Origin: Colletotrichum lupini | Taxonomy: Eukaryota > Ascomycota > Sordariomycetes > Glomerellales > Glomerellaceae | Length of the DNA stretch: 64,000 nucleotides | Assembly: GCF_023278565.1 (NCBI RefSeq) | Contig: NC_064673.1 | Coordinates: 3,782,001-3,846,000 of the forward strand | Direction of reading: 5' to 3' | Shown: positions 34,135 to 45,871 of the stretch, piece by piece | How positions within the stretch are numbered: position 1 is the stretch's first letter | Layout: the number at the start of each line of letters is the position of its first letter | Position numbers and translations under genes: made by a program | Notes under the pieces: generated by a model | Seen by the model: the letters and a program-made list of their open reading frames with translations, nothing else | Told to the model about the DNA's origin: nothing | The model's database searches: none

Positions 34135-36471
34135 ATGGCTCCCAGTGCAGTTCCCTCAGAGCCCGTGGCTCAGGGCATCGTGGCCGCCAAATCTCTCAAC
34201 GGCACCAACAGCCAGTTCCAGCTCACCGAGTCCGAGAAGAAGGAGGTCGATTTCGTTCTCCGCACATTCCGCTGTCTTATTGCCGATTTGTGTGAGCAGT
34301 TCAAGGGTGGCCACCCGGGCGGTGCCATGGGCATGGCAGCCATCGGCACATCTCTCTGGAAGTACGCCATGAAGTACTCGCCCAAGAACCCAAACTACTT
34401 CAACCGGGACCGTTTTGTCTTGTCAAATGGCCACACCTGTCTGTTCCAGTACAGCTTTCTGCACTTGACCGGCTACAAGAACATGACTATGGAACAGCTC
34501 AAGTCATACCACTCCGCCCGCACCGACTCAATCTGCCCCGGCCATCCCGAGATCGAGCATGAGGGTATCGAGGTGACGACCGGCCCGCTGGGCCAGGGTA
34601 TCGCCAATGCTGTTGGTCTGGCTGTTGCTACCAAGCACCTCGCCGCTACCTACAACCGTCCCAACTTCCCCGTCGTCAACAACATGACATGGTGCATGAT
34701 CGGAGACGCCTGTCTGCAGGAGGGCGTTGCCATGGAGGCGATCCAGCTCGCCGGCCACTGGAAGCTGAACAACCTCGTCGTCATGTACGACAATAACCAA
34801 ATCACCTGCGACGGAAGCGTCGACCTCTGCAACACCGAGGACGTCAACACAAAGATGCGCGCCTGTGGCTGGAACGTCATTGAAATCGAGGACGGCAACT
34901 GGGACCTCGAGGCCATCGTCCGCGCCATGGACCAGGCTCGCAACAGCAAGGACAAGCCTACCTTCATCAACATTCACACCGTCATTGGAGTTGGCAGCGC
35001 CGTTGCTGGTGACGCCAAGGCTCACGGTGCCGCGTTTGGTGCTGCCGACGTCGCTAACATTAAGAAGACCTTTGGCATGGACCCTGAGAAGCACTTTGTT
35101 GTGTCGGACCAGGTCTATGACTACTTCCGTCAGGCCGTGTCCCGCGGTGAGAAGATCGAGGCCGAGTGGAACCAGCTAGTTGAGGGATACTCTCGTGAGC
35201 ACCCGGAGCTCGCTGCTGAGTTCAAGAAGCGTGTTTCTGGAGAATGGGTCGACGACTGGCGCAAGTTTATCCCCGCCAAGGAGGACTTCCCTACGACTCC
35301 TACTCCTTCAAGAAAGTCCGCAGGTTTGGTCTGCAACCCCATCGCCGCTGGGGTGAACAACCTGATGGTCGGTACTGCGGACTTGTCTCCCTCGGTGAAC
35401 ATGATTTGGAAGGGCAAGGTTGACTTTCAGAACGTAAGTAGATGATGATGGCGCTACTCTCACGGATGATACTGACAATCCTTAGCCTGACTTGCGAACT
35501 TCATGCGGCATTAATGGCGACTACTCTGGCCGCTACATCCACTACGGCATCCGTGAGCATGCTATGGCTTCCATCTCCAACGGTCTGGCTGCCTTCAACA
35601 AGGGCACCATCCTCCCTGTCACCTCTAGTTTCTTCATGTTCTACATCGTAAGCTCCCTCTCTATCTCTCTCTAGCGTTCCTCTTATAATCTATCCACCAT
35701 AACTTCCGAATGGGTTCTGACCTGTCTCATTAGTACGCCGCCCCTGGTGTGCGTATGGGCGCCCTTCAGCGCCTCCAACAGATTCACATCGCGACGCACG
35801 ACTCGATCGGAACCGGCGAAGACGGCCCCACCCACCAGCCCATCGCCCTGCCGGCCCTCTACCGCGCGATGCCGAATCTCCTCTACATCCGACCCTGTGA
35901 CAGCGAAGAGACGGCTGGCGCCTTTATCCTGGCCATGGAGGCCAAGGATGCCCCCACAATCATCTCCCTCTCCCGCCAGAACCTCGAGCAATACCCTCAA
36001 TTCTCCTCGCGCGACGGCGTGCAAAAGGGCGCCTACGTCTTCCAGGAGGCCCAGGACGCCGACGTCACGCTTATCGGCGTCGGCGCGGAAATGGCCTTTG
36101 CCGTCAAGACGGCCAAGCTACTCGCAGAGAAGCACGGCATCAAGGCCCGCATCGTCAGCTTCCCGTGCCAGCGCGTCTTTGACCAGCAGCCGATCGAGTA
36201 TAAGCGCGAGGTGTTGCAGTACCGCTCCAAGGCGCTGCGCGTCGTTATCGAGGCCTACGCCGTCAATGGGTGGGAGCGCTACGCCGACGCCGGCTACTCG
36301 ATGAGCACTTTCGGACACTCGCTTCCCGGCCCCGACGCGTACAAGTACTTTGGCTTTGACGAGGCTGTCATCGCGCCCGAGGTCGCCAAGCTTGTCGAGG
36401 AGGTTAGAGCAAACGGGGTCGACAGCCTCAGGGGCGAGTTCCGCGACCTTAACCCTGTTCACCACCACTAA
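34135..36471 (+). CDS. Transketolase-family enzyme, dihydroxyacetone synthase type
   Basis: Exons are 34135..35433, 35486..35647 and 35734..36471 (2199 nt, 732 aa), with all introns in phase 0. The start has context caaaATGgct; an in-frame non-conserved extension upstream was rejected. The TPP-dependent transketolase fold is clear: FKGGHPGGAMGMAAIG (about residue 60), TTGPLGQGIANAVG, the TPP/Mg motif GDACLQEG to YDNNQ (about 190-222), the catalytic Glu in YGIREHAM (about 455), THDSIGTGEDGPTHQP and SLSRQNL. The C-terminal half (FPCQRVFDQQPIEYKREVL, NGWERYADAG) resembles filamentous-fungal dihydroxyacetone synthases more than housekeeping transketolase. Such enzymes move a two-carbon ketol from xylulose 5-phosphate to an aldehyde (formaldehyde in DHAS). 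It ends VHHH, so has no PTS1, unlike methylotrophic yeast DAS, and is probably cytosolic. The acceptor substrate remains uncertain. Confidence 0.93.
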
Positions 36472-38271
36472 GACGTCATCATCCAAGAATCGTCTATGAA
36501 AGCCCCTTTTTAGATGAGGTGGTTCTACTGTTATTCTTTTGACGGAAAAGTTTTGGATAGGGCGGGTTCGGTAACGGAAATGGGGTCACTAGCGGCGTTC
36601 AGGGCAATGGGGGAGAATTCGGCAGGCAACGGAATTGCATAGAACACGGATTACCCTTGATTCTCGATAATAATTGAGTGCGAAAGAGTCACGAATTTGT
36701 TCGTTTTTGGAAGTATGAACGACGTGGAGGCTGCAGCAGGCCGTCAGCTGGTTGCATCCCGAGTCATTGGAGTGAACTGCTGTCGCATAGATGGCTCGCT
36801 GTGGGTGAGGTTTGATTGGGCTCATTTCGACCGGTTGACGTGGTGAAGATCGCACTTTGGGGTTGTATATCTTATTGCTTCTTTCTCAGGTGAGATTTGA
36901 ATAAGAGCCGAGCCCTAACGTATGAGTCTACAGACATGCGCCTCAACTCACTCTCATCTGGTCTTCATGTCAATCTCACACACCTTACCGAAAACCGTAA
37001 AAGACAATTGTTTTGGAGCCCGAGAACACCGAGACCGGAGACGTCGCTTAACAAGATCTTACGCAGGTCCGCAGGCAGGATCTGGAACGAGGGTGAGAAA
37101 AGCTTGAGGGTTGCTGTCGGTTCCTTTTGCTGACAGGGTGTGGGGGGTTTGTGGAGTGCTACTCCAACAATTACCACAACACAAAGCCTCAAAGACGAAC
37201 TCATCCTTCGCTCCCACGGCTAGCTAGACGGAGGGTCTAAGAAAGGATGGCGGGGTTGACGGGCGTAACGGGGAGCTCCCAAGAAGAGGAGTGCCACCCG
37301 TGACGAGGGCTGTTGGGGGCTTTTGGGGCTGCGAGACTGTGCAGAGTTTGTCCCAAGTCAGAGTCAACAAGGATCCCCCTTGCCATCCCCGGGCCAATCT
37401 TCTTAGCTCTACGGCAGACGGCTACGGATAGACAGGAGACGCCAGTTTAGCAGAGTCCGTCCGACACCGCTTACAGCTTCCCCCAGACTTTCTCCCCGCA
37501 GAATCTCTCCCTCATGTGTGTGTGTCTGTTTTTTTCGTCTGTCTGCCTCCCCGTGGCATTGTCATTGTCTGGGTGCCATAGCTCCCTAAGCCACGGCCGA
37601 ATACGCAGCCGCCCTCACAAGTCTTCATCATAATCAACGGCAGAGCAGGGAGTCAGTTGTGATCACACTGCTGTGAAGAGGCTGCTGCCATTGGGCATCA
37701 ACAAGTCGATCTGAAGTTCATTGACTGCATGTTGCCAAGCGCCGGGGTACAGCGGATGTCTGGCTCTCGGCAGATGTGAACAGTAAACTTTGTTTGATAT
37801 CACACGTCTTGAGGGCCGGGGAGCTAACGCAATCCCCCCAGATACCCTTTTCTCTCCTACTACCCTTCACTACGTTCAACGGCTGTTCCAAGTCCGGGCT
37901 CCTGACCATTGGGGCTCGAGGGTTCACCGACGTGGCCCATATTATTTTACCTCTCCTTGCCTTATACACATTCCATTTCGACCTACTCACAGCCGCGCCC
38001 GCTCCTCCGTGGAAACGCATGTCGAAGCGCTTTTTGCTCCACGAACATCTCACATAACCTTTTTCACCCTTTCAACCAGTTTCCCTTTTCTTATCTCTTT
38101 CCAATTGTGGAGGGGGACATACCCCCGGCACCACCCGTTCTGCAGCGGATTTGTGTCAAGTTCCACCACACCGGAGAGTTGCCGCTGCGCTTACGGATTG
38201 CGAATTCGGATGCCCGAGTCCAGACGGTCTAGACCACGCCCACAGCTCGTGCCGATGAGCTCGACTCCATC
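36472..38271. other. Intergenic region upstream of the Zn2Cys6 regulator
   Basis: 1.8 kb without a supported gene. It holds a short TG-rich run and T tract near 37515-37535 and several CT-rich stretches near 38050-38110, probably leader/promoter of the regulator. Plus-strand frames at 37776-38518 are in other frames than the regulator and show no domain. Confidence 0.4.
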
Positions 38272-40545
38272 ATGGCCGCCGACGACGAGACGCAACGCCA
38301 GCCGTCTCCCGTCGTCGACGATGACAGGGGCCCACGTCCCCCGACCAACCCGGCCACGGCAGCGGCCGATGGACCTCCGCCGGCAAAGAAGAAGAGGACC
38401 CGGACCCGGACGGGCTGTCTCAACTGTCGCCGCAAGAAGCGCAAGTGCGACGAGGGCCGTCCGGCCTGCGGTGGGTGCTCAAGGCGGAAGGAGATTTGCG
38501 AATGGGGTATCAAGGTAACATTCCGGGCCGAGAACGCCCAGACGATATTGCAGGATCACCCGTCGATGAAGAAGGCTCGGCGGCCGCCACCTCGTCGTCA
38601 CTTTGAGATACTCGACGTCACCAGCGAGGTCATCCGCGACTATCACCTACCGCCCGGCTTCCACGACTATGATTCAGATCGAGAGCTTGAACCGGACATA
38701 TCACCACCCATCGAGAGCGGAATACACGGCCCGCAGCACGAAGACGATGACGCAAAGAACTTTGACAGTCCCGTATCCTACACCACCTCCACGGCCGGCG
38801 GCAACACTGCATCTGTTGCGGGATCGAGCACAGCAAAGAGGACATTATCTTCATCTGGCCCTAGCTCTGCACCGACGGACCACGTCTCCATCCCGGGCTA
38901 TGGCTCCCTTCTGACACCCTCGACACGGCGGGAGGATGCGGCGAGTGACAAAGGACACCATCCTACAGGCGACCGCATGGACTTCCAGGCTTCACCCTCC
39001 TCAGCATCACAAGTCATCACCGACAGCGCTGTTGCAAATCTCATCTACCTAAGCCAGGGAGGCGCAGGCCAAGGAGCGCACGAGCTTCCCGTTTCCACTG
39101 TCACCGGTCTTCCAGTCACAACCTTAGCCATCGATCCTATGATGGATGCGCCGTTCGACTTTATGGACCAGATGTTCACGCCCGAAGGCTCCTACGAAGA
39201 TGGTATCTTTTTGCCAGGCTCGGCATACCATGAGCTCCATTCTACGTTGCGAAACCATCTCATCCAAGAGGTTCGCTCCAATGGTCCTACGAGACCAGCC
39301 TCACCGGCCTCTGGCCAGAACTCCAGACGAAGATCCATTGACGCCAGCTCCGGGCCTTCTTCGTCGAATGAGGCGGTCGAGACGGTTGGCGAGATATCTT
39401 CTGATCACGAGCCCCCTCGTCTTCCACTGGAGGAGGAGTGCGCGCTATGGAAGAACTGGGTGGACGAAATCTCTCCCTGGCTAGACAAATTCGACAATCA
39501 GCGTCACTTTCAGCATTCTCTCCCAACAATGGCCCGGTCACACGATCATTTGCGGTATTCTATGCTGGCTCTTTCAGCCCGACAAATGGAGCTCAAGGAC
39601 AGGAGTCGGCCTACAGACCAGAGCCTGGCTCTTTATCAAGAAGCGATACACCTACTCTTACCCCAACTGCCGACGCGGACAACAGCCGTTATAGCCTCAT
39701 GCGTTGTGCTCTGCGTTCTAGAAATGGCCAGCTGTTCCCCCAAAGCCTGGCGCAGACATCTCGACGGCTGCGCCAGTCTGATGGAGGCCGTCGGGATGAA
39801 CGGTTTTGTGGGTGGCGTCGAGCAGGCGTTATTTTGGTGTTTTGTCAGAATGGACGTCTGCGGTGGCCTCATCTCGTCGGTCAAGACCTTGATACCCGTC
39901 AGCCATTGGGCATCACCTGTCGATCTCGAAACAGACGCTGGTTTGTTCCTCACCAACCCCGGCCACGATATGTGGGCCAATTACGCAGTCTATCTGTGTG
40001 CCCAGGTTCTCGACTTGCTTGCTCCACTAGCCAAGGCCAATCCAGGTGGACTATTCTTTGACGGGCCGAGAAATGACATGAGATATCGAGTACGATGGAT
40101 GAAGCTTTGGAGATATGTCGAAGACTGGCACAGCCGCCGGCCATCCGAGATGCAGCACATCATGTCGATACCCTCGTCGGACGCGGAACCCTTCCCGAAG
40201 ATTTTGTACAGCAACCCTGCCGCCATCTCAGGGAATCAATTATACCACACAGCGTCACTCTTGATGCTGCAGAACAGGCCAGCCTCTCTACGACTATCAC
40301 CGAGGCCTCGCTCAGCGCTCTGGCACGCCAGGCAGATTTGCGGAATTTCAATGACTAATCATCACCACGGGGCGTGGACCAACAGCGTCCAGCCCCTATG
40401 GATTGCGGGACGTTGCATGAGCCATCCCGCGGAGCATCGCGCGATACTAGAGTTACTAGAAAAGATCGAGACAGAGAGCGGATGGGGCACCAAGTGGAGG
40501 GCAGATGACCTGAAGGAGTTTTGGGGTGACTTGGGAGACGGTTAG
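38272..40545 (+). CDS. Zn2Cys6 transcription factor with fungal_trans_2 domain (757 aa)
   Basis: Single uninterrupted frame from a Met in the context catcATGgcc. The binuclear zinc cluster has Cys at 49, 52, 59, 66, 69 and 76 (C-x2-C-x6-C-x6-C-x2-C-x6-C, in TGCLNCRRKKRKCDEGRPAC), preceded by a KKKRTRTRT basic stretch that could act as nuclear signal. After a Ser/Pro/Thr-rich linker (about 120-380), the C-terminal regulatory region (about 385-750: LPLEEECALWKNWVDEISPW, HDHLRYSMLALSARQMEL, CSPKAWRRHLDGC, LFWCFVRMDVCGGLIS) matches the fungal-specific domain of the Pro1/Acr2 class (PF11951). It is a nuclear DNA-binding regulator; targets are unknown. It lies between the DHAS-type enzyme and the sugar transporter, so could regulate either, but this is not shown by the sequence. 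Confidence 0.93.
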   Translation: MAADDETQRQPSPVVDDDRGPRPPTNPATAAADGPPPAKKKRTRTRTGCLNCRRKKRKCDEGRPACGGCSRRKEICEWGIKVTFRAENAQTILQDHPSMKKARRPPPRRHFEILDVTSEVIRDYHLPPGFHDYDSDRELEPDISPPIESGIHGPQHEDDDAKNFDSPVSYTTSTAGGNTASVAGSSTAKRTLSSSGPSSAPTDHVSIPGYGSLLTPSTRREDAASDKGHHPTGDRMDFQASPSSASQVITDSAVANLIYLSQGGAGQGAHELPVSTVTGLPVTTLAIDPMMDAPFDFMDQMFTPEGSYEDGIFLPGSAYHELHSTLRNHLIQEVRSNGPTRPASPASGQNSRRRSIDASSGPSSSNEAVETVGEISSDHEPPRLPLEEECALWKNWVDEISPWLDKFDNQRHFQHSLPTMARSHDHLRYSMLALSARQMELKDRSRPTDQSLALYQEAIHLLLPQLPTRTTAVIASCVVLCVLEMASCSPKAWRRHLDGCASLMEAVGMNGFVGGVEQALFWCFVRMDVCGGLISSVKTLIPVSHWASPVDLETDAGLFLTNPGHDMWANYAVYLCAQVLDLLAPLAKANPGGLFFDGPRNDMRYRVRWMKLWRYVEDWHSRRPSEMQHIMSIPSSDAEPFPKILYSNPAAISGNQLYHTASLLMLQNRPASLRLSPRPRSALWHARQICGISMTNHHHGAWTNSVQPLWIAGRCMSHPAEHRAILELLEKIETESGWGTKWRADDLKEFWGDLGDG

Positions 40546-43042
40546 TATCCCGGTGACGAACGAGACAAAGACTTTTCTTACGTTACGTTATGTTTCTCTC
40601 TTTCTCTTTCTTCTACTTTGATGATTTAAAGATGGAATGAAGTGCTCTGACACTAAATCTCGTGTGAGCAGCTCTAGCCGCTCGGGAAGGCATTGGCGCA
40701 ACGAGACCTCCACGTAACGCGTCAATATTCTGCGTCGGCTCTAGTATCGGATCAGCATCAAGTCTATGAAGAATACCTCCCGCGCGTGGCATTACCGTTA
40801 CTACTGATACCTCATGACTTCAAAGAAAAACCACGCGACTCAGTCAAGGACCCGTTACAGTGGTTGACAGGCACGCGGTCTCCGAACTGCTGGAATCCGA
40901 GGCTAGCATCAAAAAACAAACGCCGCGCCCCTCCTCCCCTCCCACCACCCCCGCGGGTTAACAATCTGACGTTGGGATCCAATCTGGTCCGAGGAAAGCT
41001 GCCCCACGGGACGAGATTGGCGGGTACAGATGTCGGGACAAGACGGTTTTTCCAAGGTCAAAGGCGTGGGTCATCATCTCCACACTTTCCCCTTCCCCCC
41101 TCCCACCCTCTTCCATCCCCAGGAAGCTGCCCGCGAGTAATACTGCTAATACTACGGAGTACGGAGACCAAGTACTCCGTAGCGGCTTACTGGCGGCAGG
41201 CGGAAGCCTCCCCATGGTGCAGCGTTCATGCGGGTTTGCGGAGGAGTGACCAGGGACCAGCCGGGGTGAGACAAAAAGTACGAGGATGACCTCATTTCCC
41301 CGTCTCCTGCTAGGGATGGTTCGAGGGATGAAATAAGCGCGGTTGTTTTGGCTCGGTCCCGGTCCTCACAGTTACGCTACCCATGAGATGGCTGAGATGT
41401 ACTTCCCTCGACAGGGGATGCGATCGGGACGGCAACCCGAGGCGCATTCGAGATGAGGTACCTTGAGATGTGGCTGATCAGATGTGGTTTCACGCGTCCC
41501 GGCAGTTGATAGACCACCACGTTGATTGCTATAGCACCTATTTAGTTGGTGCTGCCACTGCGGCGTTCATCATCCCGCGGCAAGTCGACCTGTCCAGCCA
41601 CCAAGCCACAGGGATCTTGCTTAGACGAGGAAGAGGAATACTCGGTTCTGTTTGGACAGATTCGCATTGGCGACAAGATCGGAGAAAAGTCCGTCAAGGG
41701 TTTGGAGCCATGGAGTGTGTGGCAGGTCGAGCCGCAGGTCTTGTCCAGCGGCTCAGCGGCAACTTGCTTGCTTTCTTCCCGAACAAAGCGCTACGAGTGG
41801 CCTTTCCTGGAATTAAATAATAATTATGGGAGGGCGTCGACGCCGGCCTGAAAAGACACGCGAAGGGAGTCTTATACAGCCATATTTGGTCGGCCGTTGT
41901 TGGCTTTAAGCCTCGGAGAGAGCCGGAGCACCGAAGAGGCACAGGAAGAGGATGAACGGGTGAAATCCCACCGGTCACAGTGAAAAAGGAAAAAAAAAAA
42001 GAAAAGAAAGAAAAAGCGCTTTCAACTTCCTTATCTTCCTGCAGAAGGCAGCTCCACGCATCTTTACGCCATGGCCCAAGCTCGGCGATTTTCACCCTTG
42101 TCCCTGTCCGTTTAGTCTCTTAAGACTCTAACCCCTCCAGCAATAGCCCCCCGGATTCGCAGACGGAACCTTGGCTTTTTCTCCCAGAGTCCCAAGTAAT
42201 TGCGTAAAGCAAACAAGCCTATCCGGAGGTTGGGCGAGAAGGACGGTTCCGCCTGCATATAGAAAATGCATACAACGTTGTTCGTAGCCATATACTTCCT
42301 AGTCTCTAATACCGTTAGAATTGGGAGGCTGAGAGGGGGAAAATTCTTTCGCGCCCGCATCCCGGAAACTCGCGAGCTTGGAGCAAATAGGACAACGGTA
42401 CTCTGTTCAAAGTCTACCCCGTCGCGAGTCATTTGGACAGCCATTCTCACCCAACTATGCGCGTCCAACTGCCCGCAGAAACCGTAACCAGGCCAGGGAC
42501 TGTATCCCAAGTACAACCCTCCTGGTCCTCTTCACCCCGTCAGCATGTTGTCTTTGCTTTGGCTTAATCAACCTCCGCGCTGGGGTCCCCGCATTGCGGT
42601 ACTCTTTGTGGGGGGAGAGGGGGACTCACCTCTCCCATCTTCAAGGTGGGAAAAGATGCAGCCGACTTGACACACTTGAGTCTCTACAAGGTTTTGCAGC
42701 AATCAAATGACGTTGCTTCAAACAACGGGAGAAGAACAGACTGGCCAAGAAGAGATTGGAGCTAGCGGCTGCAGTGTACCCTTTTTCTCCTTCAACACCA
42801 AAGACTTTTTTCCTTTGCTTTGCGTGGCATGCTTGGATCGGTACATATAGAACCACATTCCCCATCCATCGTGGAAACAAGAGGGGTCCGTTCTTTGTCC
42901 ACCTCCCTGGCCTCGAGTCATCTCGTCTCTTTTTTTCCCTTCTCAATCTCATCTCGCGATCCAGTCCCAATCGCGTGAGGTTATTTCCATCCTTTCAGCC
43001 GCATTTCCCTCATCGTCTCTCCAATCATACACCCCGTTCACC
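40546..43042. other. Long intergenic region before the sugar transporter
   Basis: 2.5 kb. It contains a perfect hairpin (41152-41182), a purine tract (41984-42017) and CT-rich sequence just before the transporter ATG. I find no supported exon. Several plus-strand frames (40693-41289, 41470-41851, 42266-42710) lack any recognisable motif. Confidence 0.4.
41152..41182. repeat. Perfect 11-bp hairpin (CTACGGAGTAC / GTACTCCGTAG)
   Basis: Arms at 41152-41162 and 41172-41182 are exact inverted copies separated by 9 bases. The core TACGGAGTA resembles short palindromic motifs dispersed in ascomycete intergenic DNA; role unknown. Confidence 0.8.
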
Positions 43043-44738
43043 ATGACCATCCTCGTCGGAAGGCGTCTCAACTGGGCCATCACGGCCACGGCCGGCTCCG
43101 GCTTCCTCCTCTTCGGCTATGACCAGGGCGTCATGTCCGGCCTGCTCACCGGCTACGCCTTCACCCGGACGTTCCCCGAAATCGACACCACCAACGGCGG
43201 CGGCGGCAGCTCCTCGCTGCAGGGCACCGTCGTGGCCATTTACGAGATTGGATGTTTCTTTGGTGCCATCTTCTGCCTCCTTGTCGGTGAAAGACTTGGA
43301 CGCCGCAAGTGCATCATGCTGGGATGCGTCGTGCTGAGTATCGGTGCCGCGCTGCAGGCTTCTGCTTTTGGGATCCCGCAGATGATTGTGGGACGCATCG
43401 TTGCTGGACTTGGTAATGGCATGAATACTAGTACTATTCGTGAGTCACTTTTTCATGACTTCCTCATCACAGTTACAGGTGACGCTAATTCCCGGCAGCT
43501 GTGTGGCACTCGGAACTCATGAAGGCGGATAATCGCGGCAAAGGTCTTGCTATTGAACTAGCCATCAACATCTTTGGCGTCATGTCCGCATACTGGGTGG
43601 ACTACGGCATGAGCTACGTCTCCAACGACGCTCAGTTCCGCTTCCCTCTCGCCCTACAGATCTTGTTCGCCCTAGTTCCCTTCCTCGGAATCCTGGTGTT
43701 GCCTGAGTCGCCCAGATGGCTCATTGCCCACGACCGCCACGATGAGGCCAAGCACATCCTCTGGGCGGTGGAGAAGGACGCCACGTCCATTACCGAGAAC
43801 GAGCCCAAGCTGGAGCGAAACCTGGCCGAGATTCAAGCTGCCATCAGAGAGGAGCGAGAGGCTGCCAATACTGGTAGCTTCAAGATGATGTTCAAGAACG
43901 GCGACCAAAAGTTCCTCTACCGGACCTTGTTGGGTATCGGTGGCCAGTTCATGCAACAACTGAGTGGTATCAACTTGATCACATATGTAAGCTTTCTCCT
44001 GCATTTACCCTCAAGTTGGGCAGATTAAATACCCAGCTTCACCTGAGCCGTGATGCTCACTTGTCCCAGTACGCCCCGGTCATCTTCCAGGAGTCTGTCG
44101 GCATGTCACACAACCTCTCCCTCCTGCTCGCAGGTTTCAACGGTGTCGCCTACTTCTTCTCTTCCCTCATCCCTATCTGGATCATCGACCGCCTCGGCCG
44201 CAGAAAGCTCATGCTGTTCGCCGCCGCCGGCCAATGTGCATGCATGGCAATCCTCGCAGGCACCGTCTCCAACGGCAGCGTCCCCGCCGGAATCGTCGCC
44301 ATCGTCATGCTCTTCCTCTTCAACTTCTTCTTCGCCGTCGGCCTGCTCGCCATCCCGTGGCTGTTGCCTGCCGAATATGCGCCCTTGGCCATCCGTACCC
44401 GTGCTGCCGCCCTCGCGACCGCTTCGAACTGGATCTTTACCTTCCTCGTCGTCGAGATCACGCCCGTCAGTATCAAGAGCATTGGGTGGAGAACCTATGT
44501 CTACTTCTGCATCTTCAACGCCTTCTTCATCCCTCTCATCTACTTCTTCTACCCCGAGACGCAGAACCTCAGCTTGGAGCAGATCGACAGACTTTTCACG
44601 GGCGGCAAGGTGCAATTGTACTGGAAGTCGAGCATGGGCACGCCTGGCGAAGCGTCACACGCTCTCAATGAGAAAGATTCCGAGTCCGGCTCTGGAGATG
44701 TTCTCCGTGTGGAGAACAAGGAGGAGTTCACTCACTAG
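43043..44738 (+). CDS. MFS sugar transporter (sugar porter family, 517 aa)
   Basis: Exons are 43043..43439, 43499..43986 and 44070..44738 (1554 nt). The introns have donors gtgagt and gtaagc; the splice N-T-S-T-I|P-V-W-H matches the family PVWxSE block. Sugar-porter signatures are GYDQGVMSG in helix 1, GERLGRRKC after helix 2, the GRIVAGLGNGMNTSTIPVWHSE block, PESPRWLIAHDR at the central loop, QFMQQLSGINLITYY in helix 7, DRLGRRKLM, and the terminal PETQNLSLEQID. Twelve hydrophobic segments are expected and can be traced. It is a plasma-membrane proton-linked hexose/pentose carrier by family; the sugar is unknown. It is convergent with the enoyl-CoA hydratase gene (215 bp between stop codons). 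Confidence 0.95.
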
Positions 44739-44953
44739 GTTAAGACCGCCGTAGGGAAGGGGGAAAGTGTAATAAGTGGTTGGGCCCATACCCGCCGGGC
44801 TGAAAAGGGGTTTGCAATTTGTTTTAGGAGGAGATTCATGATATCCCGCGGTCTGCGCACCGCCTAGCAGTAAAGGAGATGATGTTTCCGTGTGCAGACA
44901 GCAAGAGTGAAATAATACAATTCCCTCAGATTGACTAAGCTACGCAGCTGTCC

Positions 44954-45871
44954 TTAAAGCTTACTATCCTTGTACACCGGCTTCCTCTTCTCGACGAAAC
45001 TCTTGACGCCTTCAGTCATGTTTTCTCCCGCCTCCATCTTGCGATAAATCGTCTGGTCAATGAAACCCGTCGCCTCTATCGGACCCATCGGCTCCCACCC
45101 AGTCTTTAGGCCCTCTCTCGAGACGATGATTGAGTCCGGCGAGTTTCTCGCAATGGCCTCCGCGGCACCCAGCGCAGTCTCCATCAAGTCGTCGGGCTGT
45201 ACAACCTTGTTCACAAGTCCCCAGGATACCATTTCCTCGGCAGTGTAGTCCGTTCTCCCAATCAGGGCCATCTCCGTGGCACGCTGGCGACCCACGGACT
45301 TTATCAGACGAGGGAGAGCGCCAGCGATGGCGATGACACCGATGGTCACCTCGGGAAGTCCAAACTTAGCCTTCGTGGACGCGTACACCAAGTCCGCATT
45401 GATAATCATCTCCATCCCGCCACCGAGACACAGACCATTGACAGCAGCAATAACAGGCTTCTTCCCACCGCGATTCGACAGTCCGCCAAAGCCGGCGGTG
45501 GATGGCCACTTTTCACCTGGCTTGGCGTCCGGGTGGTCGGCTGTCACCACCGGAGCTTGTGGGGCCGGGTCTGCGCTGACGGAAGACGGGTTGTTGGATT
45601 TGCCCGTGGTGTTACGGACGTTCCACTCTTTCAGGTCCGCGCCAGCGCAGAAGGCGCGGCCGGTGCCCGTTAGGACGGCACAGCGGAGGGTTGGCTCCGT
45701 GTCATACCACTCGTAAAGCCGGGCGAGGGAGTAGTGAAGTTCCGAGTAGATTGAGTTCAGGTGGCGGGGCCGGTTGAGGGTGATTAGCATGATATGCTTG
45801 CGGGGGAAGGAGACGGCGGCGTCCGGGCCGACGTCGGGAGGAGGGCTGGCGAAGTTGGGCGTGTGTGACAT
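44954..45871 (-). CDS. Peroxisomal enoyl-CoA hydratase/isomerase family protein
   Basis: Single exon, 305 aa. Crotonase-fold signatures are ITLNRPRHLNSIYSELHYSL, the first oxyanion-hole block GRAFCAGADLKEW (about 72-84), and the second GLCLGGGMEMIINADLVYAS followed by KFGLPEVTIGVIAIAGA. These hydrate or isomerise enoyl-CoA esters in beta-oxidation or related pathways. The last residues are SKL, a canonical PTS1, which indicates import into peroxisomes. A 40-residue Pro/Ala/Ser-rich insertion (about 90-128) sits between the two oxyanion blocks, longer than in typical members. The position expected for a catalytic Glu falls in the LPEVTIG block. It ends 215 bp from the sugar transporter (convergent). 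The Copia insertion lies about 0.9 kb upstream of its start. Confidence 0.93.
   Translation of the reverse strand: MSHTPNFASPPPDVGPDAAVSFPRKHIMLITLNRPRHLNSIYSELHYSLARLYEWYDTEPTLRCAVLTGTGRAFCAGADLKEWNVRNTTGKSNNPSSVSADPAPQAPVVTADHPDAKPGEKWPSTAGFGGLSNRGGKKPVIAAVNGLCLGGGMEMIINADLVYASTKAKFGLPEVTIGVIAIAGALPRLIKSVGRQRATEMALIGRTDYTAEEMVSWGLVNKVVQPDDLMETALGAAEAIARNSPDSIIVSREGLKTGWEPMGPIEATGFIDQTIYRKMEAGENMTEGVKSFVEKRKPVYKDSKL

Noticed and set aside
44050..44754. Ser/Pro-rich 234-codon frame inside the sugar transporter
   Set aside because: Alternate frame of a GC-biased coding exon; no domain.
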